Source: Streptomyces sp. NRRL S-350
GTDB lineage: Bacteria > Actinomycetota > Actinomycetes > Streptomycetales > Streptomycetaceae
Length of the DNA: 64,000 nt
NCBI RefSeq assembly: GCF_000719705.1
Contig: NZ_JOHO01000004.1
Coordinates: forward strand, 248,001 to 312,000
Direction: 5' to 3'
A program made the position numbers and the translations under genes. Each line of letters starts with the position of its first letter. Position 1 is the stretch's first letter. Shown here in pieces: positions 53,042 to 63,592 of the stretch. A model generated the notes under the pieces. That model had not been told where the DNA came from and searched no databases. It saw only the letters and a list, made by a program, of their open reading frames with translations.

Positions 53042-53339
53042 GGCTCCCCGCTCCGCGCTCGGGGCGGTTCCCGCTGTTCCCGCTGTTCCCGCAGGGGCGT
53101 GCCGGTCGTCGGTGCGCCCCTGCGGCGTTCCCGGCCCGTGCCGGTTCGTTCCCGGTTCGCTCCCGGATGGCTGTGGATCGCTGTGAGTGTGCTGGGAGTT
53201 CGGCCAACGGCCGCCCACGGAGCGGCCAAGCAGGCCGCGCGGGAGGGTCGTTCCGTCCGCAATGCCCGGATCCGGCCGCCCAGCCTTCTCCCAGCCGGCG
53301 CCCAGGGCTCCGCAAGAGCACCCCGCGAAGCTGTCCGGC
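53042..53339. other. Region between hisC and the ABC export operon
   Basis: 298 bases. It includes the hisC terminator (53091-53123) and several TTCCCG(CTG/GTT) repeats. The promoter of the export operon must lie here, but no clear elements were found. Confidence 0.5.
53091..53123 (+). terminator. Terminator after hisC
   Basis: Perfect 9-bp stem GCAGGGGCG (53091-53099) with CGCCCCTGC (53115-53123), 15-nt loop. Confidence 0.6.
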
Positions 53340-54734
53340 ATGAAGGTGCTCCCACGGCGGCGCGGTGCCGTCCTCGTCAACTCCGCGCTCGGTGTGGCCC
53401 TCCTGGGCGGCGCGGCCCTGGTGTACGCCACCGTCAGCGGCAGTTCCGGCCCGGCCTCGGCCAAGCCCGCGGCGCGGACCGCGGCGGTCGCCAAGGGGAC
53501 GGTCCTGGCCACCGTGTCCGGAACCGGCACCCTGGTCTCTCCCACCGACGCGGCCCAGGATTTCACCACCGGCGGCAAGCTCACCGCGGTCAAGGTCGCG
53601 GTCGGGGACGCCGTCAAGAAGGGCCAGGTGCTCGCCACCGTCGACACCACGGCGGCCCAGCAGCAGGTGGACGCGGCCCGGGTGGCCCTCACCACGGCCG
53701 ACGCCAACCTCACCAAGGCGCAGGCCGGGGTCACCACCACGACCACCGAGCCGCTGCCGGCCCCGACCTCCGGGGGGTCCGGTGGCGGGGCCGGCAGCGG
53801 CGGATCCGCCGGTGGCGGACGCGGGGCGGGCGGGAGCAGTACGCCCGCCCCGCAGACCACCACCATCACCACCACCAAGGTCGACGACGCGGCCGTGGCC
53901 CAGGCCCAGCAGCAGGTCGCCACCGCGCAGACCAACCTGTCCAACGCCCAGGCGGCACTGGCCGGGACCACCCTGACCGCCTCGGTGGACGGGACGGTCG
54001 CCTCGGTCTCCGCCAAGGTCGGCGACACCGTCGGGGCGGGCGCCTCGGGTTCCTCGGCCTCCGGCACGGCCTCCGCCGGCAAGACGTCCGGGACGAGCAC
54101 CGGTTCGGGCACGCCGAGCGGCTTCATCGTGCTCACCAACCCGACCGGGATGCAGGTCACCGCGAACTTCTCCGAGCTGGACTCGCTCAAGCTGAAGAAG
54201 GGCGAGGCGGCCACCGTCACCCTGAACGCGCAGTCCGACACCAAGCTCAACGCGACCGTCCTGTCGGTCAGTTCGCTGCCCAGCAGCGGCGGCTCGGGCG
54301 GCGCGGCCGGCTCCTCCGCCGTCCAGTACGCGGCCACGCTGCAGCTGACCGGCGACACCAGCACGCTGCGCACCGGCCTCAGCGCCACCGTCCAGGTGAT
54401 CACCGGCGAGGCCGACAACGCGCTCTCGCTGCCCACCTCCGCCCTGTCGGGCACCGGCGCCTCCCGCACCGCGACCGTCGTGCACGAGGACGGCAGCTCC
54501 GAGCGGGTCACCGTCGGCGTCGGCGTCGAGGGCGACAGCACGGTGCAGGTGGTCTCCGGGCTGAAGGAGGGCGACAAGGTCGAACTCCCCACCACCAGCG
54601 GCACCAACGGCTTCCCGAACGGCTCCTTCCCGGGTGCCGGTGGCGGCCGGGGCGGCAACGGCGGCGGGGCCGGGGTCTTCCCCGGTGGCGGCGCCGGTGG
54701 TGGCGCCGGCGGCGGCCGGGGCGGTCGAGGCTGA
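53340..54734 (+). CDS. Membrane-fusion-type adaptor of a MacAB-like exporter
   Basis: 464 residues from ATG 53340 (MKVLPRRRGAVLVNSALGVA), the best N-terminus because a single membrane segment follows directly. ATG 53262 is an alternative. A lipoyl-like half motif (KVAVGDAVKKGQVLATVD, about 85-100), a Thr/Gly-rich insert, a helical piece (DDAAVAQAQQQVATAQTNLS) and GLSATVQVITGEADNALSLP are typical. The C-terminus is Gly-rich (GGGRGG repeats). In Gram-positives such proteins couple ABC permeases to extracellular export. It is the first gene of a four-gene operon. Confidence 0.85.
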   Translation: MKVLPRRRGAVLVNSALGVALLGGAALVYATVSGSSGPASAKPAARTAAVAKGTVLATVSGTGTLVSPTDAAQDFTTGGKLTAVKVAVGDAVKKGQVLATVDTTAAQQQVDAARVALTTADANLTKAQAGVTTTTTEPLPAPTSGGSGGGAGSGGSAGGGRGAGGSSTPAPQTTTITTTKVDDAAVAQAQQQVATAQTNLSNAQAALAGTTLTASVDGTVASVSAKVGDTVGAGASGSSASGTASAGKTSGTSTGSGTPSGFIVLTNPTGMQVTANFSELDSLKLKKGEAATVTLNAQSDTKLNATVLSVSSLPSSGGSGGAAGSSAVQYAATLQLTGDTSTLRTGLSATVQVITGEADNALSLPTSALSGTGASRTATVVHEDGSSERVTVGVGVEGDSTVQVVSGLKEGDKVELPTTSGTNGFPNGSFPGAGGGRGGNGGGAGVFPGGGAGGGAGGGRGGRG

Positions 54735-54736
54735 GC

Positions 54737-55536
<800 letters not shown>

Positions 55537-55540
<4 letters not shown>

Positions 55541-56748
55541 TCCTCTGGCAGACACTCCGCTTCGCGGTCGGCGGCCTCGCCGCCAACAAGGTGCGCTCGG
55601 CGCTCACCATGCTCGGCGTGCTGATCGGCGTGGCCTCGGTGATCCTGCTGCTGGCGGTCGGCAACGGCTCGTCGGTCGCGGTCAAGGACTCCATCACCTC
55701 GCTCGGCACCAACTCGCTCACCGTCAGCTCCGGTTCGGCGGCCGGCGGCGCTCGGGCGGCCTCCTCGGTGAAGAAGCTGACGGTGGCCGACGCCAAGGCG
55801 CTGGCGAGCGACGCCGACCCCGCCGCGATCAAGTCGGTGGCCCCGGTCGTCACGACCAGCGGGACGGCGCTGTACGGGAACGTCTCCTACAGCCCCGGCT
55901 CCATCGTCGGCACCTACCCGGCCTACTTCGAGACCTCCAACCAGAAGGTCGCGCACGGCGAGTACTTCACCAACGACGACGTGCTCGGCTCGCGCAAGGT
56001 CGCGGTGCTCGGCGCCACCACGGCGAAGCAGCTGTTCGACACCGTCGACCCGGTCGGCAAGCAGATCGCCCTCGGCGGCACGCCGTTCACCGTGGTCGGC
56101 GTGCTGCAGGCCAAGGGCGGCACGGGCTTCACCGACCCGGACGACGTGGTGATCGCGCCGCTGCCGACGGTCCAGAACGCCTTCACCGGATTCGGCACCG
56201 TCAACCAGATCCTGGTGCAGGCCGCCTCGGCGGACACCACCACGGCGGCCCAGGCCGAGATCACCCGGGTGCTGCTCGGCGCCCACGCGATCACCGACCC
56301 GGCCAAGGCCGACTTCCGGATCACCAACCAGGCCTCCCTGCTCACGGCGCGGGAGAGCACGACGAAGACCTTCACGGTGCTGCTCGGCGCGGTGGCCGCG
56401 ATCTCGCTGCTCGTCGGTGGCATCGGGATCACCAACATCATGCTGGTGACGGTCACCGAGCGCACGCGCGAGATCGGCATCCGCAAGGCGCTCGGCGCGC
56501 CGCGCGCGGTCATCCTCGGGCAGTTCCTCACCGAGTCGACCCTGCTGTCGGTGATCGGGGCGGGACTGGGGGTGGCGGCCGGGATGGTCGGCTCGCACTT
56601 CAGCATCGTCGGCATCAAACCGGTGGTGATCCCCGAGTCGGTGCTCGGCGCGTTCGCCATCGCCGTCGCCATCGGCCTCTTCTTCGGCAGCTACCCCGCC
56701 AACCGGGCCGCCTCGCTGCGGCCGATCGACGCCCTCCGGCACGAGTAG
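55537..56748 (+). CDS. ABC transporter permease (MacB/FtsX-type)
   Basis: 403 residues from GTG 55537. One membrane segment at the N-terminus (RSALTMLGVLIGVASVILLL), a long extracellular core (about 45-270, VAPVVTTSGTALYGNVSYSP), and three C-terminal segments with GGIGITNIMLVTVTERTREI and GIRKALGAPRAVILGQF, the conserved MacB block. With the ATPase and adaptor it forms a mechanotransmission-type exporter. The substrate is unknown. Confidence 0.95.
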
Positions 56749-56762
56749 GGACACACCACTCC

Positions 56763-57443
56763 ATGAGCAACGAGATCGCCACGGTCAGCAGTACCCAGGC
56801 CGAGCAGGTCGCCCTGCTCTCCACCCCGCCGGACGCCCGCGACGTGTCCGCCGAACTGGCCGCCCCGCCGAGGCGGAAGCTGCCCTGGATCAGCCTGGTG
56901 CTGGCCGGCGGCGTGATCGCGACGGGCGCGTTCGCGGGCGGGGTCTGGTACCAGCAGAACAACGGCACCTCCGGCGGGAAGTCGTCGCGCCCGGCCGCTG
57001 CGGGTGCGTCGGCGGGGCAGCAGCGTGCGGCGGGCGGCTACGGTCAGGGCGGCTACGGGCAGCAGGGCGGGGGAGGCCAGGGCGGCTCCCGCCGTGGCGG
57101 CCAGGGCGCTGGTCAGGGTGCCGGTCAAGGCGCGGGCCAGGGTCAGGGCGGGCAGGGCCAGGGCGGACAGCCCGGGTTCGCCCGGGGCACCGTAAAGGCG
57201 GTGGACGGCAACGTCGTGTACCTGACAGACTCCAATGGCAACACCGTCAAGGTCACCACCGGCGACGCGACGAAGGTCCAGCTCAACAAGGAGGGCAAGG
57301 TCACCGACCTGCAGCCCGGCCAGAGCGTGACCGTCGTCGGCACCCCCGACGCCAACGGTGGCTACACCGCCAACCAGCTCGTCGAAGGCAACGCTGCCGG
57401 AGGCTTCGGTGGAGGTGGCGGCAACCGGAACTCCGGCGGCTGA
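56763..57443 (+). CDS. DUF5666-type membrane-anchored protein with Gln/Gly-rich repeat
   Basis: 226 residues. One membrane segment (about 40-62, LPWISLVLAGGVIATGAFAG) precedes a Gly/Gln/Arg-rich stretch of GQGAGQGAGQG repeats, then a beta-rich module (GTVKAVDGNVVYLTDSNGNT, VTVVGTPDANGGYTANQLV) as in DUF5666. It lies 14 bases after the permease gene and is the last of the operon. The role of DUF5666 in such export operons is not known to me. Confidence 0.8.
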   Translation: MSNEIATVSSTQAEQVALLSTPPDARDVSAELAAPPRRKLPWISLVLAGGVIATGAFAGGVWYQQNNGTSGGKSSRPAAAGASAGQQRAAGGYGQGGYGQQGGGGQGGSRRGGQGAGQGAGQGAGQGQGGQGQGGQPGFARGTVKAVDGNVVYLTDSNGNTVKVTTGDATKVQLNKEGKVTDLQPGQSVTVVGTPDANGGYTANQLVEGNAAGGFGGGGGNRNSGG

Positions 57444-57463
57444 CCCGGAGCCGCCCGGACGAC

Positions 57464-57504
57464 CGCGAGGCCCTCGCCCCCCAGTGGGGGTGGGGGCCTT
57501 CGCG
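57464..57504. terminator. Terminator between convergent DUF5666 and micropeptide genes
   Basis: Imperfect stem CGCGAGGCCC (from 57464) with GGGCCTTCGCG-type 3' side (to 57504), with a central C-run/G-run. It separates genes ending at 57443 and 57509. Confidence 0.7.
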
Positions 57505-57508
57505 TGTT

Positions 57509-57631
57509 TCAGCGCTGCTGTCCGCTGCCGTAGGGGCGCTGCATCCGGAGCGCCGCGACGCCCCCCGGGGCCACGGTGGCGGTCGCGAGGGCGAGCAGGG
57601 CGACGAGAACGGCGCCGACGAAGGACCTCAC
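57509..57631 (-). CDS. 40-residue membrane micropeptide
   Basis: 40 residues from GTG 57631, which overlaps the previous stop codon as GTGA, so translation is coupled. The N-terminal half (RSFVGAVLVALLALATATVA) is one hydrophobic segment or signal; the C-terminus is polar (RMQRPYGSGQQR). It is the third of three consecutive GTGA-overlapping genes. No family recognised; support comes from the coupling and third-position GC. Confidence 0.6.
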   Translation of the reverse strand: MRSFVGAVLVALLALATATVAPGGVAALRMQRPYGSGQQR

Positions 57632-57879
57632 CGCTCCCAGGCCTCGTTCCGGTCCAGGTCCCGGAGGAGGTGGAGCAGGTTCAGCAGGGTGCTGACGGGC
57701 GCGTTGCCGAAGTCGACGAGGAGGCGCCCGTCCAGGGTCGTCTCCCCGGCGGAGGCGGAACCCCAGAGGAGCCCGCGCCGGAGGCCCCGGCGGTGCAGTT
57801 CGCCGAGCAGGGTGGTGATCTGCGGGGCGGTGTAGTCGAGCATCCGGGGATCGTCCGGGGCGATCGGCGGGTGGTTCAC
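57628..57879 (-). CDS. Hypothetical 83-residue protein in the ATP-binding/XRE cluster
   Basis: 83 residues from GTG 57879, overlapping the ATP-binding gene stop as GTGA. The core is MLDYTAPQITTLLGELHRRG, LLWGSASAGETTLDGRLLVD and NLLHLLRDLDRNEAWER, probably an alpha/beta fold. Small companions of this kind often lie beside Streptomyces XRE/DUF397/ATP-binding genes. No function known. Confidence 0.7.
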   Translation of the reverse strand: MNHPPIAPDDPRMLDYTAPQITTLLGELHRRGLRRGLLWGSASAGETTLDGRLLVDFGNAPVSTLLNLLHLLRDLDRNEAWER

Positions 57880-58238
57880 GCGGCGGAGTCCAGCTCGTAC
57901 CAGACGGTCTTGCCGCGCTTCTGCGGGTCGACGCCCCACCGGTGGGTGAGGCCCTCCACGAGTTGGAGGCCCCGCCCGCACTCGGCGGTGGGGGCGGAGA
58001 CCAGGGGCTGGGGAAGTGCGTCGCTCTCGTCCGCGACGCAGACCCGGAGGGTGTGGTCGTGGAGGGAGAAGTAGACGACGGGCGCCGGGGTCGCGCCGTG
58101 CCGCCAGGCGTTGACGAGCAGCTCGCAGAGGGCGAGTTCGGCGTTGAAGATGGTCTCCGGGGCCCAGGAGGCGCGGATCAGGACGTCCCGGAGGGCCTGA
58201 CGGGAGAGCGTGAGCGAGGGGGTGTTACGGGTACACAC
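57876..58238 (-). CDS. RsbW-like ATP-binding regulatory protein
   Basis: 120 residues from GTG 58238 with GGAGG before it. The HATPase fold has ELALCELLVNAWRHGATP as N-box and CGRGLQLVEGLTHRWGVDPQ as G-box, ending KTVWYELDSAA. Such small ATPases act as anti-sigma-like partners next to XRE/DUF397 genes. It is divergent from the XRE gene (about 230 bases) and first of the three GTGA-linked genes. Confidence 0.9.
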   Translation of the reverse strand: MCTRNTPSLTLSRQALRDVLIRASWAPETIFNAELALCELLVNAWRHGATPAPVVYFSLHDHTLRVCVADESDALPQPLVSAPTAECGRGLQLVEGLTHRWGVDPQKRGKTVWYELDSAA

Positions 58239-58470
58239 GGGAACCTCCGCGAGGCTGTGGTGCGGGAGGGGGAGAAGGCCGTGAGCCAGGCCGGGTTGAC
58301 GGTTGCTCTTCGGCGGGAGGGCAGCAGGCGCCGACTGCCCGGACTGAGGCATTGCTGACGGTCCGTCGGATCCGTCCGGCAACGACCATAGCGCGGCTCG
58401 CCACAGATTTGTGGCGAAGTGCGGGAAGTTCCCCCGAACGTGGTGGCAGCACTGAGGCAGACTGGTCCCC

Positions 58471-59337
58471 ATGGCTCTTCGATCGAACCCAACTCTCCGC
58501 CAGCGGCGGCTGGGTGCCGAACTCCGCAGGATGCGGGAGCAGGCCGGCCTCGGCGGTAGCCAGCTCGCCCGCGCACTGGGCATCAACCCGGCCCACGTGA
58601 CCCAGATGGAGAGCGGGAAGACCGGCATCAGCGTCGAACGGCTGCGCACGATCGCGGCGCTGTGCATGTGCGTCAACGAGCCTTTGATCGATGCGCTGGC
58701 GGACATCATCACGGACCGCGACAAGGGCGGGTGGTGGGAGGAGTATCGAGGTCGCCTCTCGCAACACTTCCTTGAGATGGCCGAGATGGAAGGTCGTGCC
58801 CACGGGCTCTCGACCTACACGATGGCCTTCATCCCGGGGCTGCTCCAGACCACTGCCTATGCTTCTGCGGTCTTCGCCCGAGGCTTCCCGCGTCTTCCCC
58901 GGCACGAGGTCGATCTGAGGACCGCCTTCCGCGTTCGACGACAGCACGTGGTCCGATCCGGCGAGACTCCGTACTGTGCGTACATCCACGAGGCTGCGCT
59001 GCGCATGCAGTTCAGTGGGCCCGAGGTTCAAGCCGAACAGCTCGGCAGCCTCATCGAGGACTCGGAGCGGCCGACCATCTCGATCCGGGTCGTGCTGTTC
59101 GACGTGGACACGCTTCCGGTCAACCACGAGAACTTCACGTACGTCAGAGGTCCGGTCCCCGATCTCGACACGGCGCAGATGGATTCAGGCCTTGACAGCG
59201 TGGTCTTCGACGCGCCGGCCCATATCGCCCAGTTTCGTTCACTGCTCGACCGGATCGATTCGGCGGCTCTCTCCGAGGAGGAGTCCCGGGAGTTCATTCA
59301 ATCCATCAAGAACGATATGGAAAAGAAAAATGCCTAA
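58471..59337 (+). CDS. XRE-family regulator with DUF5753 domain
   Basis: 288 residues. The HTH is LGAELRRMREQAGLGGSQLA with RALGINPAHVTQMESGKTG (about 14-60). DUF5753 fills the rest, with FIPGLLQTTAYASAVFARGF and RVRRQHVV as its conserved blocks. GC is lower towards the 3' end (GAAAAGAAAAATGCC). It overlaps the DUF397 gene by eight bases. These pairs (WhiJ-type) regulate development or antibiotics; the DUF397 protein is thought to relieve DNA binding. Confidence 0.94.
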   Translation: MALRSNPTLRQRRLGAELRRMREQAGLGGSQLARALGINPAHVTQMESGKTGISVERLRTIAALCMCVNEPLIDALADIITDRDKGGWWEEYRGRLSQHFLEMAEMEGRAHGLSTYTMAFIPGLLQTTAYASAVFARGFPRLPRHEVDLRTAFRVRRQHVVRSGETPYCAYIHEAALRMQFSGPEVQAEQLGSLIEDSERPTISIRVVLFDVDTLPVNHENFTYVRGPVPDLDTAQMDSGLDSVVFDAPAHIAQFRSLLDRIDSAALSEEESREFIQSIKNDMEKKNA

Positions 59338-59530
59338 CTCTGCGTGGCAGAAGTCCAGTTACTCGGCTGCGAACTCCGAATGCGTCGAGGTGCGCACTCT
59401 GGACGGGTTGATCGAACTGCGCGAGTCGGACGAGGGCGACGTCATCGTCCGGACCACCGCTGCCAAGTTCGCGGCCTTGCTCCAGGGGGCGAAGGCCGGC
59501 GAGTTCGACCACCTCCTCCCCCGCACCTAG
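59330..59530 (+). CDS. DUF397 protein, partner of the XRE regulator
   Basis: 66 residues from ATG 59330. WQKSSYSAANSECVEVRTLD and ESDEGDVIVRTTAAKFAALL are the complete DUF397 signature. Translation is coupled to the XRE gene (8-base overlap). A terminator follows. Confidence 0.94.
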   Translation: MPNSAWQKSSYSAANSECVEVRTLDGLIELRESDEGDVIVRTTAAKFAALLQGAKAGEFDHLLPRT

Positions 59531-59540
59531 CGAATCGTTC

Positions 59541-59573
59541 CGGCGGCCCCTTGCTCCTCGCAAGGGGCCGCCG
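59541..59573. terminator. Bidirectional terminator after DUF397 gene
   Basis: Perfect 14-bp stem (59541-59554 against 59560-59573) with TCCTC loop, 10 bases past the stop codon and just before the leftward DUF6529 stop at 59579. Confidence 0.9.
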
Positions 59574-59578
59574 GTTGT

Positions 59579-60145
59579 TCACAGGCCGGGCACGCTGTGC
59601 CCGTTCAGGCGCCAGAGCGCCGCGCTGTACCAGAGCAGTGCGATCAGGACGACCAGGGCGCCGCCCGCCACCGGCAGGGCCCAGCCGGGCAGGCGGCGGT
59701 GGCGGACCACGATGACCTTGGCGACGAACGCCCCGTAGAGGAAGCACCCGGCGAAGGAGTGCAGGGCGATCCGGCTGTCCGTCGACTGCACGCCGTACGC
59801 GGTGAGGCAGTGGTAGGCGATCGGGAGGGAGAGCAGGAACGCCCCCACGCCGACCAGCCGGTGCCCGGTCCGGACGGAGCGGGGTGCGCCGCGCAGTCCG
59901 GGCAGCCGGCCGTACATCCAGAGCGCCAGCAGGAGTTGGACCAGCGCGAGGCCCAGCAGGGCGGTGCCGAGCTGGGCCTTGAGCTCGTTGGCGTCGTCGA
60001 AGCGGCGGCCGAACAGGCTGCTCGTGTAGTCGGGGGTGTGCGCCCGGCCGAACCAGTAGAGGCCGGCCGTCACCGCCACCGGCAGGAGCGCCCACAGGAG
60101 GCCGGAGGCCCGTCGGGGACGGGGCGGCCGCTCGACACCGTCCAT
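59579..60145 (-). CDS. DUF6529-type membrane protein
   Basis: 188 residues from ATG 60145, four bases after the lipoprotein stop codon. About five hydrophobic segments: LLWALLPVAVTAGLYWFGRA, ALLGLALVQLLLALWMYGRL, GHRLVGVGAFLLSLPIAYHC, LHSFAGCFLYGAFVAKVIVV, GGALVVLIALLWYSAALW. The spaced His residues (GHR, YHC, LHS, RHRR) resemble heme-ligating positions of cytochrome b561-type helices. The pairing with the lipoprotein suggests extracytoplasmic electron transfer, which is inference. Confidence 0.8.
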   Translation of the reverse strand: MDGVERPPRPRRASGLLWALLPVAVTAGLYWFGRAHTPDYTSSLFGRRFDDANELKAQLGTALLGLALVQLLLALWMYGRLPGLRGAPRSVRTGHRLVGVGAFLLSLPIAYHCLTAYGVQSTDSRIALHSFAGCFLYGAFVAKVIVVRHRRLPGWALPVAGGALVVLIALLWYSAALWRLNGHSVPGL

Positions 60146-60149
60146 CCGC

Positions 60150-60737
60150 TCAGTCGCCCTCGACCTTGGTGCCGGAGACATTGACCACGTACCACTTGGC
60201 ACCGAAGGCGCTGGACTCCTCGCCGTTGGTGTCGCCCTGCGCCTTGTCGCCCTCGAAGTAGTACAACGGGTGGCCGTTGTAGACGATCTGGGTCTTGCCG
60301 TCCTTGCGGGTGGTGGTGGAGAGCTTGGCCTGGTCGGCGCCGTTCGCGGCGGTGGGGGCCCCGGTGGTCAGGGCGGGCGGCCAGGCGGTGGCGCAGTCGT
60401 CGTAGCAGGTCGAGGTGGGGGAGGTGTCCGCCTCGAACAGGTAGAGCGTCCTGCCCTGGGAGTCGACCAGGATGTTCTGGAACTTGCCGATGGTGGCGGC
60501 CGCGACCACGCCGGCCGTGCCGGCGGAGGGGCTCGGGCTCGCGCTCTCCGTCGGGCTCGCGCTCTCCGTCGAGGTCGGCTCGGTGGTCGGGCTGCCGGTG
60601 GAGGTGGGCGTGGCGATCACCGGGGGCGGTGTGCTGGCGGGAGCCGTCGTCTTCTTGCTGCTGGAGCAGCCGCCGCACACCACGGTGATCAGGGCGACGA
60701 CGGCGGTTGTGGCGGTCACCGAGCGGGAAATTCTCAT
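60150..60737 (-). CDS. Lipoprotein of the Yx(FWY)xxD family
   Basis: 195 residues. A signal segment ends in VVCGGC, a near lipobox, followed by a Ser/Thr/Pro-rich linker. Then two Yx(FWY)xxD motifs: YLFEAD near residue 98 and YYFEGD near 158, with CYDDCATAWPP between them. This family of secreted lipoproteins (COG4315 as I recall) is linked with extracellular electron or metal processes. It leads the operon with the DUF6529 gene. Confidence 0.9.
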   Translation of the reverse strand: MRISRSVTATTAVVALITVVCGGCSSSKKTTAPASTPPPVIATPTSTGSPTTEPTSTESASPTESASPSPSAGTAGVVAAATIGKFQNILVDSQGRTLYLFEADTSPTSTCYDDCATAWPPALTTGAPTAANGADQAKLSTTTRKDGKTQIVYNGHPLYYFEGDKAQGDTNGEESSAFGAKWYVVNVSGTKVEGD

Positions 60738-60994
60738 GGGCTTCTCTCCGGCGGGGTGGGAACTGGTGCCGCCACTTCAGCCTGAACGGGCCGGGCCACC
60801 CCGCTCGGCACGCCAGCGGGTGCGCAACGCGGGCCCGCCGTTAACCCCGATGGCCGACAGCAACACGCCGTCCGCGATGCGCCGCCCGGGCGGTGGGTGG
60901 GGCAGGCCCCACCCACCCGGTACGGCTGGACCCGTACCCGGTCGGGCTCGCGGTCCGTAGCGTCGTTCCCACCACGACACGGAGGAGAAGGACC

Positions 60995-61378
60995 ATGGCG
61001 ACCCACCAGGACGGCTTCACCACGGTGAGGAAATGCATCGTGCTCTTCGGCGCCGTCAGCGCGATCGTCCTCGGCACGGTCGCCGTGATGGCGTCCACCG
61101 GGCACGAGGCGACGTCGTTCATGTGGTTCCGCGGGGCGGTCCTGCTGGCGGTCACGCCGCTGCTCCACCGGCTGGCCACCCGCGCCGCCGAGGGGTCGTA
61201 CCGGGACTTCGACCGCCTGCGGACCAGCTCCACGGTCATGCCCGTCGCCCTCATCGGCGTCGACCTCGTCCCCGGCCTCTGCCCGCCCTGGTACGCCGTC
61301 CTCCAGGGACTCTCCGCCCTGGCCCTCCTCGCCGTCGCCGTCCTCACCCGGACCACCGCCTTTCCCCGGCAGACCTGA
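60995..61378 (+). CDS. Hypothetical small membrane protein
   Basis: 127 residues, GGAGGAGAAGG before ATG 60995. Three to four hydrophobic segments: CIVLFGAVSAIVLGTVAVMA, FRGAVLLAVTPLLHRLATRA, VMPVALIGVDLVPGL, YAVLQGLSALALLAVAVL. No recognised family. Confidence 0.8.
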   Translation: MATHQDGFTTVRKCIVLFGAVSAIVLGTVAVMASTGHEATSFMWFRGAVLLAVTPLLHRLATRAAEGSYRDFDRLRTSSTVMPVALIGVDLVPGLCPPWYAVLQGLSALALLAVAVLTRTTAFPRQT

Positions 61379-61484
61379 GAGCGCACCTCGGCCCGCGACG
61401 ACCCTCCGGCGGCCGCCGGACCGGATCGGCCGCCGGACCGGATATTCGATGGCGGCCCCGGCAGTGCCCGGTGAAGATCGCGGC

Positions 61485-62060
61485 ATGGCTCTCTTCCTGC
61501 GGACCGAACGGATCGTCCTGCGCCCGATCACCGAGGCCGACGTCGACCACCTGTTCGCGCTGGACGACGACCCGGAGGTCATGCGCTTCATCAACGGCGG
61601 CAAGCCGGCGGACCTCGACGACATCCGCACCCGGACCCTGCCCCGCCTCCTCCACGACCACCCGTGTTCGGGCACCCGGGGCTTCTGGGCCGCCGAGGAG
61701 AAGGCCACCGGAACCTTCCTGGGCTGGTTCGAACTGCGCCCCCTCGACGACCACGACCCCACCGTCGCGGAACTCGGCTACCGACTGAACCGGGCGGCCT
61801 GGGGCAAGGGCTACGCCACGGAAGGGTCGCGCGCGCTGATCGACAAGGGGTTCACCGACCTGGCGGTGGAACGCGTCACGGCGAACACCATGGCGGTGAA
61901 CACCCGCTCCCGGCGCGTGATGGAGAAGGTCGGTCTGTCCTTCCTGCGGAGCTTCCACGGTGACTGGCCGGAGTCCATCCCGGGGTCCGAGCACGGCGAA
62001 GTCGAATACGAACTCCTCAGGGCCGCCTGGGAACAGCGGTCCCGGCCCCGGCCCCGGTAG
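61485..62060 (+). CDS. GNAT-family N-acetyltransferase (RimJ/RimL-like)
   Basis: 191 residues. The first part is LRTERIVLRPITEADVDHLF; the acetyl-CoA loop is LNRAAWGKGYATEGSRALID (Q/RxxGxG/A pattern); the C-terminal block is NTRSRRVMEKVGLSFL. It acetylates an amine on a small molecule or protein. The start at 61485 has no strong ribosome binding site. Confidence 0.92.
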   Translation: MALFLRTERIVLRPITEADVDHLFALDDDPEVMRFINGGKPADLDDIRTRTLPRLLHDHPCSGTRGFWAAEEKATGTFLGWFELRPLDDHDPTVAELGYRLNRAAWGKGYATEGSRALIDKGFTDLAVERVTANTMAVNTRSRRVMEKVGLSFLRSFHGDWPESIPGSEHGEVEYELLRAAWEQRSRPRPR

Positions 62061-62224
62061 CCCGGTCGTCCGCAGGAGGGTCGGTGCCGGGCGGGAGGAG
62101 AAGCCACGGAAATGCGGGCGACCAGCGCGAGCTCGGTCCTCTAGGGTGGGCGCGTCCCCCAGGCGGCCGTTTACCGCCTGTCGTCGGCGCGACCAACGCG
62201 CCCGCAACCCAGGGAGTTGCCGCC

Positions 62225-63530
<1,306 letters not shown>

Positions 63531-63546
63531 CTCCTCCACGGCGGCC

Positions 63547-63585
63547 ACGGCGCAGGAAGTCGGCCCGGTCGACTTCCTGCGCCGT
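63547..63585. terminator. Bidirectional terminator between aspS and LUD gene
   Basis: Perfect 16-bp stem (63547-63562 against 63570-63585), 7-nt loop, 17 bases past the synthetase stop codon and just before the leftward LUD stop at 63593. Confidence 0.9.
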
Positions 63586-63592
63586 GCCTTCC

